A stretch of DNA of 64,000 nucleotides from Haematococcus lacustris (lineage: Eukaryota > Chlorophyta > Chlorophyceae > Chlamydomonadales > Haematococcaceae): the NCBI GenBank assembly GCA_030144725.1, contig JASKMD010000025.1, positions 3,143,716 through 3,207,715 on the forward strand, written 5' to 3'. The notes under the pieces are model-generated. The model was not told where the DNA came from and did not search any database. It saw nothing but the letters and a program-made list of their open reading frames with translations. Shown piece after piece: positions 10,893-21,134 of the stretch (its first letter is position 1; each line of letters opens with the position of its first letter). A program made the position numbers and the translations under genes.

Positions 10893-12444
10893 GCTACTGT
10901 GTGGCGGCCTTGCGATTACGCCAATGGCAAAACTGTGGTCAAACAGTTCACCCCTGAGCAGGCTGATCAGTGGCGACAGGCAGTGCTTGAGTTGGGTGTT
11001 GCCTTGACCCGCCTCCCCGCCAGCCTTCATCCAACGGCTAAGGAGGAGTGGGCATTGCAGCTCCTGAGCTTGGTGTTTGGCCATGCAATCTTCAACGACA
11101 TCCCCCTCACGGAAGCATATGGTTGGCCAGTCGTCAGCAAAAAGAATCTGGCCGTGCAATACAGCACCGGCCAGCGCCTGCAGATGCCCTTTACCACGGC
11201 GACTGCAGATGGCAGCCTGCCAGATGAGGTCTCCATGTCAGGGTGCTGGACAGCCCGCTCCTTACGCATCTTGAAAAAGGCGCAGACCACAGCAGCCCAG
11301 AACAATGCAGCAGGCGAAGCAGCACGGACCCAGTTGACGAAGTATGCCACAGCAGTCAGAATTGCTCGCCCATACCTCGAAAGGCTACAGCAGCATGCTT
11401 CACAGCTCTCCCAGGTCACCCTCAGAGGGGGTACAGTGTTGACCAACGACACCATGCATGGTCGTGCCGTCAGATCTGTGGACATGGCCCTCACAAAGGC
11501 CACAGGTCTGGTGGCAGCCCAGGCGTTGCATGTGGACGTCAACCCAGACCCTTCCCTCTCCATCCCCCCCCCCCTCAACAACAGCAGCGGCAACCGCAGC
11601 AGCACCCCAGACCAGCAGCCCTCCCCCACAAGCCGTTCCCTCCACCACAGTGCCTGCTGCGTCTTCAGCAGCAACCCCCGCAGCCCCCCCCAGGATCATT
11701 TGGGGGCGAGATGGTCTGGTGATGATCATCGCTGTTGGAGTGACGCAGGTGCTGGTCAGCCCAGGCAGCCATGTGCAGGTGTTGAAAGTGGAGGCCAAGC
11801 ACAAGGGAACCATGAAAGAAGCAGCCTTGAAGAAGGCCATGAAGGCGATGCCATTGATGCAGGTCTACAGGGTGACCTTACAGCCGGGTGAGGTGTTGGG
11901 GATGCGCGGCTACACGGTCCATGCAGGGGATTGGGGCCTTCCGGGCAATGCTTCCACCAGGGTGCACTTCTATGGCAGCGAGGGGTACATCAACAATGCC
12001 ACCTGCTTCCTGTCCATGTTGGACGTGGAGTTTGTGCACAAATGTCAGCCCACCAGTCACCCTCAGCGCCGTCAGCAGCATGATCACTGGCCAGTGGGGT
12101 TAGGGCCATTAGATGGAGGTGTTTATGTGCAGCCTGAGCCCTATGAGCGGCCGGCCCAAGCACCGGTGGACGCCCAGTGGAACAAAGACTGGGCGTTGGG
12201 TGAGAAGGACGTGCAAGAAGAGTTGGGCAAACTGTTGGCTCATTGGGATGAGTCTATGGCTGCTGAGGAGGCAGAGGCATCCGCTGAGGAGGGGCAGCCT
12301 AAAAAAGGAAAGGTGGCACAGAAGGAAGTAGAGGCAATAGATGGAGAGGAGGCAGAGGAGGCTGAGGAGGCAGTTGAGACAGAGGAGGCAGATGAGACAG
12401 AGGAGGCAGAGGTGGGAGAGTCGGACGATGATGAGGAGGTGTAG
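10893..12444 (+). CDS. 2-oxoglutarate/Fe(II) dioxygenase-like (double-stranded beta-helix) protein, frameshifted
   Basis: The exon opens after an ACTGCAG acceptor (10,890-10,892). The first frame (to about 11,575) has [10 protein letters not shown], a helical region and [10 protein letters not shown], which offers the HxD metal motif. A run of 13 C at about 11,563-11,575 ends this frame. The downstream frame, offset by one base, continues [20 protein letters not shown] and [20 protein letters not shown], then [11 protein letters not shown], matching the distal His and 2OG-binding Arg of the fold. The C-terminus is an acidic Glu/Ala tail ending at TAG 12,442-12,444. Joining the frames at the poly-C gives one domain of about 330 residues before the tail. 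Assembly error in the homopolymer is the simplest cause. The substrate is unknown; dioxygenases (TET/JBP) are known in KDZ transposons, but I cannot assign this one to them. Confidence 0.6.
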
Positions 12445-12662
12445 CATGAATGACGTTATGATGGTGTGTGTGGGAATCATGGCGACATTGTTTCAAAAAC
12501 ACCATATCTGTGTCTATAACAGGCTACAATACTGGACACCATTACAGTACTGCAGGTGGATACGTTGTTAACAATGGTCGGTTTGGACGGTTATAAACGG
12601 CGAGGCAAAGGCGCTAGCAGGACATCTCAAGACCGAGGCAAGCGGGCACGGAGCGTACGCTA

Positions 12663-13575
12663 CGATGCCTACAGTACTGTAGACATCTACAGTTCTGTAG
12701 GTGTCTACAGTACTGTAGATGTCTACAGTACTGTAAATGGTCTCCCGAGGTACATCGAGGTATCTACAGTACTGTAGAGGTCCACAGTACTGTAGATGTC
12801 TACAGTACTGTAGAGGTCTACAGTACTGTAGATGTCTACAGTACTGTAGAGGTCTACAGTACTGTAGATGTCTACAGTACTGTAGATGTCTACAGTACTG
12901 TAAATGGTCTCCCGAGGTACATCGAGGTATCTACAGTACTGTAGATGTCTACAGTACTGTAGAGGTCTACAGTACTGTAGATGTCTACAGTACTGTAAGG
13001 GGTCTCCCGAGGTGCCTTGAGGTACCTACTGACTACTGTAGACATCTACAGTACTGTAGATGTCTACAGTACTGTAGATGTCTACAGTATTGTCAATGGT
13101 CTCTCAAGGTACCTCGAGGTACCTACAGTACTGTAGACCTCTACAGTACTGTAGACACCTACAGTACTGTAGATGTCTACAGTACTGTAAGGGGTCTCCC
13201 GAGGTGCCTTGAGGTACCTACAGTACTGTAGACATCTACAGTACTGTAGACCTCTACAGTACTGTAGACATCTACAGTACTGTAGACCTCTACAGTACTG
13301 TAGATGTCTACAGTACTGTAGATGTCCACAGTACTGTAAATGGTCTCCCGAGGTACCTCGAGGTACCTACAGTACTGTAGATGTCTACAGTACTGTAGAT
13401 GTCTACAGTACTGTAGAGGTCTACAGTACTGTAAGTGGTCTCTCGAGGTACCCCGACAGTACTGTAGATATCTACAGTACTGTAGGTGCCTACAGTACTG
13501 TAGGTGTCTACAGTACTGTTTGTGTACTCGCGAGGTACCCCGACAGTACTGTAGACACCTACAGTACTGTAGCAT
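12663..13575. repeat. Right array of palindromic 18-bp units with a higher-order unit
   Basis: Same CTACAGTACTGTAG core as the left array, but with spacers ATGT, AGGT or ACAT. The AGGT form is the reverse complement of the left array's ACCT form. Every few units a longer spacer interrupts (for example GGTCTCCCGAGGTAC then ATCGAGGTAT), giving a higher-order period. The array starts about 220 bp after the stop of the dioxygenase-like gene. Confidence 0.9.
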
Positions 13576-13720
13576 GGCCGTATCTCACCAACCGCGCAAA
13601 ATCACGAATTTTAGTTTCGACCCCCAATCTTACAATGCCTTCATTTGACTATGTACCAAGTCCGAGGCTCAGAATCTCAAAAATGCTGTTGCTAATTTGC
13701 CTGAGTGACGCACTGTTGGT
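13576..13720. repeat. Dispersed repeat, copy 1
   Basis: About 140 bp with the landmarks TATCTCACCAACC, CCAATCTTACAA and AAAAATGCTGTT then GCTAATTTGCCTGAGTGA. A diverged copy in the same orientation is at 44,713-44,850. No coding function is seen. Confidence 0.7.
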
Positions 13721-13821
13721 AATTTCACCAAACCAATTCGTCACCAAATTGCATCACCATTTGTTTGAGCATGCGGCTGTTACCAAATTTGTAGCAGCAC
13801 CCTCAAGTTCACCATAACTCC

Positions 13822-14001
13822 ATGGTAGATAGCGCCAAAGCTGCTGCCACGGTGGAGGCTGATGGAAGCGACAGCAGCTGTGCCAGCAGCTTAGCCAGCA
13901 GCAGCTCTGATAGCGGTGAGGGCGAGAGTTATAGTGAGGATGATGAGGCTGTGATGGAAGCAGCCACTCGCTTCAGTGCTCGAAGGCGGCTGCCCCGGTA
14001 G
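13822..14001 (+). CDS. Short Ser/acidic-rich open frame
   Basis: ATG to TAG, 59 codons, beginning MVDSAKAAATVEADGSDSS, with a serine run, an acidic patch (YSEDDEAVM) and ending FSARRRLPR. Composition is like the disordered N-terminus of a transposase or nuclear protein. It sits just upstream of a segment related to the hAT-type element at 45.8-46.6 kb, so it may be a remnant first exon. Unsupported by homology. Confidence 0.3.
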   Translation: MVDSAKAAATVEADGSDSSCASSLASSSSDSGEGESYSEDDEAVMEAATRFSARRRLPR

Positions 14002-14119
14002 TGAACAAATACATATGTGGACAATGTGCTATTGCTAGGTGTTGCACTTGGCAGCCTCTGGCTTCGTAGATGTATTGATGATAGAGAGTCACCAAACATG
14101 TATCACTTCAATGTTTGAG

Positions 14120-14490
14120 CCAGGCGTTGTCACCAAATATGTGCCAATAGGGCCTTTGGGTCAGGTGTTCCCAACATGGGGTTGGTAATCTGCACGCAAG
14201 TACTCTCTCAATACTGCACTGTTTTCGATAGCGTTTATCACATTGGCATTGACGATTTAGTCCGCGTAATCTGACCATCAGCGCTAGCCATTGGAGTCTT
14301 TGCTCGCGTACTACCACATGTGCCCGCGAACAAATCACATCGGCGAGACGGGTCTCCTTGGCACGGTGAGCCACATCGTTGAGACCCCATCTACCTAGCG
14401 TAGTGAGTCGAATGTGCACAAATGGAATGTCCGGCCAACACCCAACGCGATGTCTGCCGGGCGTGCAGGGCACCTAGACGGGGTGATTGA
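14120..14490. repeat. Segment related to the interior of the hAT-type element at 45.8 kb
   Basis: Shares ordered blocks with 46,030-46,260, including TCAATAGCGTTTATCA-type sequence (here TCGATAGCGTTTATCA), GACCA(T/C)CAGCGC, AGTCTTTGCTCGCG, CATGTG(C/A)CCGCGAACA and a GACGGGGTGA motif. Ends are not defined. No intact gene. Confidence 0.55.
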
Positions 14491-15611
14491 AACATATATT
14501 CGTGTTCGCTTCTCGCCGAAGACATCATTTGGGTCGGCGCACACTTAGGTTATACCGGGTTACACACCCCCTCCTCCACTGTGTCCTCCACTGTGTTGCA
14601 CCCGCTGCACCCACAAGAAAATGGCTATACTTTATTTGTTCTTGACCCATTAGCGCATCTGTTGAAACAAACCGCACATCAAACAGCTTAGGCCTCTATC
14701 TGTTTGACAGCTTTGAAGTTACATCATGTACACCAAAATGGTGCAAGGCCACGGCATGCAACGACTCACCATGCCCGCCCCCCCTTCACCCATCATTGCA
14801 GGAGCCCACCTCATTGAGCCTGACCACCACCTCCCAGCCCTTCCCCTCGCCCCCTCCCCAAGCACACCCCCTGCTAGCCCACCCCTCCCAGAACACCACT
14901 GTGGGGTGGTTGTTGAGCAATGAAACTTTGTACGCAGGTGGATAGCATGTAGGGGAGTATAACTCTCAGAGGAGACGAGTCCAGATTCGGTCATGATGTG
15001 GTGTTGTGTGACTGACTGCATGGCCATGGCCCTGAAATCGGCTAAGGGAGGGGGGGGTCACCGACCAAAGTGAGCCTTTGGCTTACCTGAGTATGAGCGT
15101 TTGTAACAAAGTCGTAAATGAGCTTAACCTAGTAAGTAGCATGTTGTAAGTCCAAATGGTCGAGCTGTGGCATTGCCCTCTAGGTATGGGGGGGAGGTGG
15201 GCTCATTGCCAGATCGCCGCAACCGCTTTCCGATCCGACTGCTGCTGCTGATGCGCGTGCTCGTGTAGAGCAGCCTAAGCGACGCGGTCGGTCGTAGCGA
15301 TGACTGCATGCTCCGCAACGGCTCAAATTTGAATCACTAACTTTGATGCTTTGCTGTGCACGGCCTGCTGAGCGTAAAATAATTCTGGATGGGTGAACGG
15401 TAGCTGGCCGGGTTGGCTACATTGTAAATCATCTAGCATAGTATTTGGCGCAGTGAGTGCAGAGTTACAGCCGTCTTACTAATAAGGGTCGGTTTCCTGT
15501 CATTTTCTGTTAGTTGGGAACACCTGACTTTGGGACCGTTTTTCGGGTTTCACCAAATCAGCGTATCACCAACAGGGCGTATCACTACAGTACTATGGAC
15601 ATACATCAAAG
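14491..15611. other. No gene recognised
   Basis: About 1.1 kb of lower-GC sequence with only short open frames of random composition, a CT-rich stretch near 14,770-14,890 and no splice-supported coding blocks. Confidence 0.5.
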
Positions 15612-16139
15612 TAGCGGCGAAGAAACAAGACAGACACATCAACAACAAGCAGCTTGGGGGGTCACGCACAAGCTCAGGGGGGTTGCTCTCGCAGCTTCAG
15701 AGACACTAGTGCAGACGTGTCTACTTCAATAGCCTGCTACATCAATGATGAGTGCGTGCACATTATCTGAATGGTTAAGAGATACTCAGGAGGCTGCATA
15801 CCAGGCCAAGCTTGTATACACGTATGTGAGCAGTCTAACCTCACAGCACACCAGCAGGAGCTTGCATGCTGCATGCTACTTGAAGGGTCTCCCGGGTCAG
15901 GCAGTAGTGCGGTAAAATTTCGCATGTTGAGAAATGTGACAGCATGCGAACGGCTCACGGGCCTTTGTAGTGCAAGCGTCGAGTCCGGCCTGCGGCCTCA
16001 GTCTACCTGCTAGGTTGGGAATAGAGTGCACACATCCCATAGCTTCAACTTTAAACAAGAAACGACAGAAATTACTGTAGCGAGCTAGTTTATAGCTTGA
16101 GGTCTTGTGCAGTCAAGCCCAGCTTACTATATAGATTTC

Positions 16140-16523
16140 ATGCTACTCGACGAGCTACTTGCACGAGCTCAGCGTTGCAGTGGTAGCTCGTCTTCGGAGT
16201 ACTGCCTAGATCAGCCAATTCAACATAAACAAGAACGAGATGCCAGGCGGAGTAGCAGTACGACGTCAGGCTGGACGCAGCAGCGCCGAACCTCAGCTCG
16301 GTGTCATTTACGCTATTTCGTCCATCTGGCAGTAGTGTTGTCCTGCTACCTAGCCCGCGTCCAAGGATTGCGTCCAGCGGTACCCATCAAGCAGCAGACT
16401 ACTGCGAATCGCAGCCTACACGTTGTTGCGTCCAGCAGCGGGAGTGTACAGGACTACCAGGTCCCTATCCCCTCTCTTCCTACAAAGCTTAGTGACTTGC
16501 AGGGACTTGCATGCCAAGTTTAA
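16140..16523 (+). pseudogene. First-exon fragment of a diverged glycosyltransferase-49 paralogue (left arm)
   Basis: Starts at ATGCTACT, the same start context as the glycosyltransferase at 24,331, preceded by the same promoter block (AGTTTATAGCTTG and GTGCAGTCAA). After about 160 extra bases it resumes homology: RYFVHLAVVLS aligns with RFFVYLAVVLS, and SLPTKLSDLQGLACQV with SLPTKTWDLHAKAV. The hydrophobic stretch is the signal anchor. Homology ends at GCATGCCAAG, where the loop begins; the frame closes at once (TTTAAATGA). A partial gene without the catalytic region. Confidence 0.6.
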
Positions 16524-16533
16524 ATGACTTTAA

Positions 16534-16609
16534 CAAGTGGCGGCGCAAGTGGCAGCGGTAGACAGCAGGAGCAAGACAACACAAGAAAACAAGATACCAA
16601 ACCCCAAAA
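16534..16609 (+). pseudogene. 3'-terminal fragment of FzA in the loop of inverted repeat 1
   Basis: About 75 bp identical to the last codons of FzA (KWRRKWQR, stop) and the start of its 3' flank (GACAGCAGGAGCAAGACAAC to AAACCCC). Both sides are bounded by the palindromic sequence ATTTAAACTT, which is also how the FzA 3' flank ends at about 20,886. Confidence 0.8.
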
Positions 16610-16619
16610 AAAGTCATTT

Positions 16620-17003
16620 AAACTTGGCATGCAAGTCCCTGCAAGTCACTAAGCTTTGTAGGAAGAGAGGGGATAGGGACCTGGTAGTCCTGTACACTCC
16701 CGCTGCTGGACGCAACAACGTGTAGGCTGCGATTCGCAGTAGTCTGCTGCTTGATGGGTACCGCTGGACGCAATCCTTGGACGCGGGCTAGGTAGTAGGA
16801 CAACACTACTGCCAGATGGACGAAATAGCGTAAATGACACCGAGCTGAGGTTCGGCGCTGCTGCGTCCAGCCTGACGTCGTACTGCTACTCCGCCTGGCA
16901 TCTCGTTCTTGTTTATGTTGAATTGGCTGATCTAGGCAGTACTCCGAAGACGAGCTACCACTGCAACGCTGAGCTCGTGCAAGTAGCTCGTCGAGTAGCA
17001 TGA
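16620..17003 (-). pseudogene. Mirror copy of the glycosyltransferase-49 first-exon fragment (right arm)
   Basis: Reverse-complement twin of the left-arm fragment, differing by one visible residue (Tyr for Cys in LAVVLSYYLARV). It has the same promoter block on its outer side and ends at the same loop boundary. Confidence 0.6.
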
Positions 17004-17566
17004 AATCTATATAGTAAGCTGGGCTTGACTGCACAAGACCTCAAGCTATAAACTAGCTCGCTACAGTAATTTCTGTCGTTTCTTGTTTAAAGTTGAAGCT
17101 ATGGGATGTGTGCACTCTATTCCCAACCTAGCAGGTAGACTGAGGCCGCAGGCCGGACTCGACGCTTGCACTACAAAGGCCCGTGAGCCGTTCGCATGCT
17201 GTCACATTTCTCAACATGCGAAATTTTACCGCACTACTGCCTGACCCGGGAGACCCTTCAAGTAGCATGCAGCATGCAAGCTCCTGCTGGTGTGCTGTGA
17301 GGTTAGACTGCTCACATACGTGTATACAAGCTTGGCCTGGTATGCAGCCTCCTGAGTATCTCTTAACCATTCAGATAATGTGCACGCACTCATCACTGAT
17401 GTAGCAGGCTATTGAAGTAGACACGTCCGCACTAGTGTCTCTGAAGCTGCAAGAGCAACCCCCCTGAGCTCGTGCGTGACCCCCCAAACTGCTTGTTGTT
17501 GATGTGTCTGTCTTGTTTCTTCGCCGCTACAACACGACGGCCAGATAAACGAAGAAGCGGAGTAGC

Positions 17567-17723
17567 ATTGAATCTATCTACTAAGCAGGTGTTGATTGCA
17601 CGAGTCCCCAAGCTATAAACTATCTGTGTGGGTGGGCCTAGAGCAGTACCGTGTACATGTAAAGGTAACTAACAAACCTGACAATTTTCTAGTATTTGTG
17701 ATGGCTTTACGCTCTTGATTTCT
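17567..17723. promoter_or_regulatory. Divergent promoter between a glycosyltransferase-49 start and FzA
   Basis: On the minus strand a truncated start of the glycosyltransferase (ATG at about 17,566) faces FzA (ATG 17,724) across about 160 bp. A TATAAA lies at 17,614-17,619. The block up to AGCTATAAACTA is also upstream of the diverged paralogue in inverted repeat 1, but the sequence from TCTGTGTGGG onward is not. This places the FzA left end at about 17,631, within the host promoter. Confidence 0.5.
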
Positions 17724-20632
17724 ATGGCTAAGAAAAAAAGACGAACCGTGCCTAGGCCAGTGCCGGAAGACCTAGACAGTGACATTGAGGACCGGGACGA
17801 GGCACTAGAGCCAGACCTCACCGAAGCGGAGCGCAATAGAAAGATCTCCGGAGAGGCCCGCGCTGCCCGATAGGGATAACACATACCACGCACGCAAGTG
17901 CAAGTCAGCCCACCTCACCGGCCACCTCCCGCAAGAGCTTTGGGATGCCTTCCTGGCCGACGCTGCGCTGCCACGAGTGGAGGCCATCAGCGAGCGGGCG
18001 GTGCTCGCCAGCCTGCTGTTTGGCTTACTTGTGCGCGGCTTGTTTACCGTTCGCGTAGCCGACCCGCTGGGCCTGCACGACCAGCCCGTGTACACAGACA
18101 TCCCTGTCTCACAGGCAGCCATCCCCGACCTGAGCTGCAGAAACATGTTCCTGCAGCTGTGCCGCGGCTCGCCCGGAAACGGCGCGCACACTCAGCCAAA
18201 CGCGGCAGTCGCTGCCGTGCTGGCCGCGCACACCGACCTCCGTCTACGCCTCGCAGCAATCCCCCGCCACCTCTGTGACACCAACATGGTGGACCACGTC
18301 GGGAAGCAGCTGGAGACAGCCTTCAGCAACATGCTGACGCTACTATTCGCTGGCAGGCTCAAGAAGTCAGTGTCCCTGGCTGGGGCTAAGGTCATGCTGG
18401 GCACTGAGGAACACCGGCGCAGATGTGGATTTTGGGGGGTGGGTGGTGGGCACCTGCCAGCCTGGTCAAAGCGGGAGTGCACCTATGTGCGCCGGATGGT
18501 GTGTGGGCTGGACGTCAGCTGGCTGGTGGGGGAGGGTGGGGTGGAGCCGACTCCACCCATGCAGGCTGAGGTGGCTTTGCAACAGGGCCTGCTGGGGCTT
18601 GAGGAGGGGGAGCGGGTGGATCATGCCTGGGTGAAGGATCCAGCCAACCGGGGCCGGCTGCTGCGCGATGCGGTGCACACCACCAGAGAGATGGAGGCAG
18701 CCATGGCAGCCTGGCAGCTGGATATGGTGCCCTGGCACCAGGCTGAGCTCACCTACCCCGGGCTGCTGCCAAGGCCCCCCCGCCCCCCCACACCCTATGC
18801 CATCACCCCCACCAGCAAGTGCCAGGCTCGGCATGTCTTCATCGACACCCTGGGCCTATACGGCATGATGCATGACGCCGGCATGCTGGGGGTGCTGACG
18901 GAGGAGGGGGTCACCTCCTTGAAGAAGGTCAGGAACGGTGCCCTACCTGACCCAGCGGTGCCGGGCAACTTCATTGCAGGGCCCAAAGACAGCCACGTGA
19001 GTGCTCCTTGTAGTTAGGTGCCAACAAGTCCTTGGATGCTCAGTCAGCTGCCATGTGTGCTGTCAACTGCCTTGTGAGCCTGCAGTCAGCTGCCTTGTGC
19101 CTGCCTTGTGAGCCCACACAAGCTAATGAAGTGCCTTGGTATGTGCATATGGTGGCTACAGGTGGCCAACCGATGGGATGCATTGCTGCCTGACCCTCGC
19201 CGCCAGAAGCTCGCTAGCTCCAAGCACACCTTCGCGCAAATCGTGCACACCGATGGAGTCGCCATCAGCGTGATGTTCCTGCGGCCCAAGCCTGCCGCTC
19301 CACCCGCAGAGCTGCCGCTGATGGGCAGGGGCTTGGGCGCAGTCAACCCGCTGGCCCATCTTCACGCGGAGTGGCTGGGCGTGGACCCCGGCAAAAGCAA
19401 CATGGCCACTGTGGCGCACGAGGAGCGCAGCGCTGCCGGCACAGTGGTGTCCGTGTGGCAGAGATCACACGGCAGGCCCAGGCGACCAAGACGTGGCTGG
19501 CCCAGCTGAAGCCGCAGCTCAACGACCTGTCGCACGTCAGCAGCAAGCCTAGCTCGCTGGCCTCGTACCGGCGGTTCGCCGACACAATCAGGGAGACGTA
19601 CGACGCCATGTGGGCCGAGGTCTCAAAGCAACGCTGGACCAACGCCAAGTTCAGGCTGTACTGTGGCAAGATGCGCGTGGTGGCTTCGTTCTAAGCCAAG
19701 GTAAGGCCCAGTAGCAGCTAGCCACGAGCTAGGCAGCAGCCAACCACAGTCAGCTCACCTAGCCAGCTGCTGCTGTTGCTGCCTCTGTTGCTGCTGCTAT
19801 ACCTGACCTTACACATGTGTGCCACTGTGTGATGTACCATGTGTGGATGCAGGTCAAGAAGCAGGCACAGAAGCGGTGGCCGGACCGCATCCTGGCCCTG
19901 GCCTATGGGGCAGCTAGCTTCAGCGGCAGCGGAAGCGTTGGCTGCAGGGGTGTCCCAGTCAGCCAGATGCGGAAGGAGGCAGTGAAGCAGTTCGGGGCAG
20001 GGCGTGTGGTGCTAATGGAGGAGTTCCGCACCAGCCGGGTCAGCTCAGCCTACAGCAGCCCCAGTGAGGCCCTCCCTGGACAGCCGCCAAAGTCCTTCAG
20101 GTGAGAGGGTCAGTGGGTGATGGTCGTTGGGTCAGGGTAGTGCTAGGAGGTGGTGGAGTCACGGTGGCTGGGTAGGGTCAAGAATGGGAAGATTAGTGGG
20201 AAGATTAGATATGATCTTACAAATGTGCATTGCTCCATGTGTTCATGCAGGTGGCTGCGGCCAGTGTACAGCAAAGTGAAGCGCTCCCAAGTTAGGGGTT
20301 TGATGAGCTCAACAAGCCACAACATCAGGTAAGCACTAATTTGACACTGCACATGTGCATGGCTGCAACATATCCCACATGAAATGACACATGACATGAC
20401 ACATGACTTGACTTCATGCAACTCCCACACCATGTGCAGGTTCTATGACCGGGACGTGTCAGCCGCGCTGAACATCCGCCGCTGCGCAGTTGGCCCAGGG
20501 CCACGCCCCACAGAGCTGTGCTACTGGGATGGCCGCCCAGCTATGCCAAAGCGAGGCAGGCCAGGCAAGGAGTGGGTGTACCTGCCCGACAAGGCCCTGT
20601 TGCGCAAGTGGCGGCGCAAGTGGCAGCGGTAG
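17724..20632 (+). pseudogene. FzA: Fanzor-family (TnpB-like) RNA-guided nuclease, damaged
   Basis: Five exons: 17,724-18,999, 19,162-19,700, 19,853-20,100, 20,251-20,328 and 20,440-20,632. The N-terminus MAKKKRRTVPRP is an NLS-like basic stretch. RuvC-I is HAEWLGVDPGKSNMAT (about 19,370-19,405). RuvC-II is VVLMEEFRTSRVSSAYSS, with the glutamate before RTS as in Fanzor proteins. RuvC-III is FYDRDVSAALNIRRC. The zinc-ribbon cysteines expected after RTS and before FYDRD are Ser/Tyr (VSSAYSS, LMSSTSHN). Fanzors cut DNA guided by an RNA from the 3' end of their own locus. Lesions: a frame change at GCC CGA TAG (about 17,871), another near 19,460, and a TAA at 19,692-19,694 two codons before a donor. 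It is therefore probably inactive. Confidence 0.8.
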
Positions 20633-20886
20633 ACAGCAGGAGCAAGACAACACAAGAAAACAAGATACCAAACCCCTCACAAAGGGGATGTGTGTGAGTG
20701 AGAGCTATAGAGTAGGGTAGGGCTCTTGCTAGTAGTAGACCTGGAGGCACACACACCAGAAGGCTGAGCTGAAGTGGGCATTAGGCACACTGTCAGTAGC
20801 CTTTACAACAGCGATCTCGCAGCCTGTGTTTGATTACAACTCGTGCACTATTTTGGTGTGGCATGAGGGCTGTAGGGATTTAAACT
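20633..20886 (+). ncRNA. FzA 3' flank: candidate guide RNA (fRNA) and right element
   Basis: Noncoding and conserved with the flank of the second FzA copy (45,666-45,842 plus 46,640-46,716), a level of conservation unexpected for plain 3' UTR. It contains hairpins CCCCT-CACAA-AGGGG (near 20,673-20,687) and AGAGC...GGCTCT. Both copies end at GAGGGCTGTAGGGATTTAAACT, after which the flanks differ, so this marks the right end. In TnpB and Fanzor loci the guide RNA starts near the end of the ORF and runs through the right end. No transcript evidence. Confidence 0.45.
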
Positions 20887-21134
20887 TTGTAGGAAGAGAG
20901 TCAGGCAGTAAGAGGGGTGCGGGCCTGCAGGCGCAAGCACCCATATACCCGTATGCCCCCAGGTGCATCTTACATCATGCTGATCGATCATGTGTCACAT
21001 TTCTCACGCACCAAGTTTTGGCAGGCCTTGTGCCTGTATGTGCGCAGTATTAGGGGTAGAGGCTGGGCGAGGAGGGGCCAAATGGCAGGGGCAACAGCGG
21101 GAGCAGGCCGTAACGAGCCCTTGTTAAATGAGTT

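Larger units (their letters stand above)
15612..17531. repeat. Inverted repeat 1: 0.92-kb near-identical arms around a Fanzor fragment
   Basis: Left arm 15,612-16,533 and right arm 16,610-17,531 are reverse complements with very few differences (one visible substitution changes Cys to Tyr in the shared reading frame). The 76-bp loop (16,534-16,609) is not symmetric: it is the end of the FzA gene, identical to 20,605-20,677. The arms carry the promoter and first exon of a glycosyltransferase-49-like paralogue, pointing inward. Confidence 0.9.

Noticed and set aside
10893..12444. TET/JBP-type DNA dioxygenase
   Set aside because: Only the generic fold signature (HxD, distal His and Arg) is visible; no TET/JBP-specific feature could be confirmed.
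14726..14923. Small proline-rich ORF
   Set aside because: Composition follows a CT-rich stretch; no splice or homology support.
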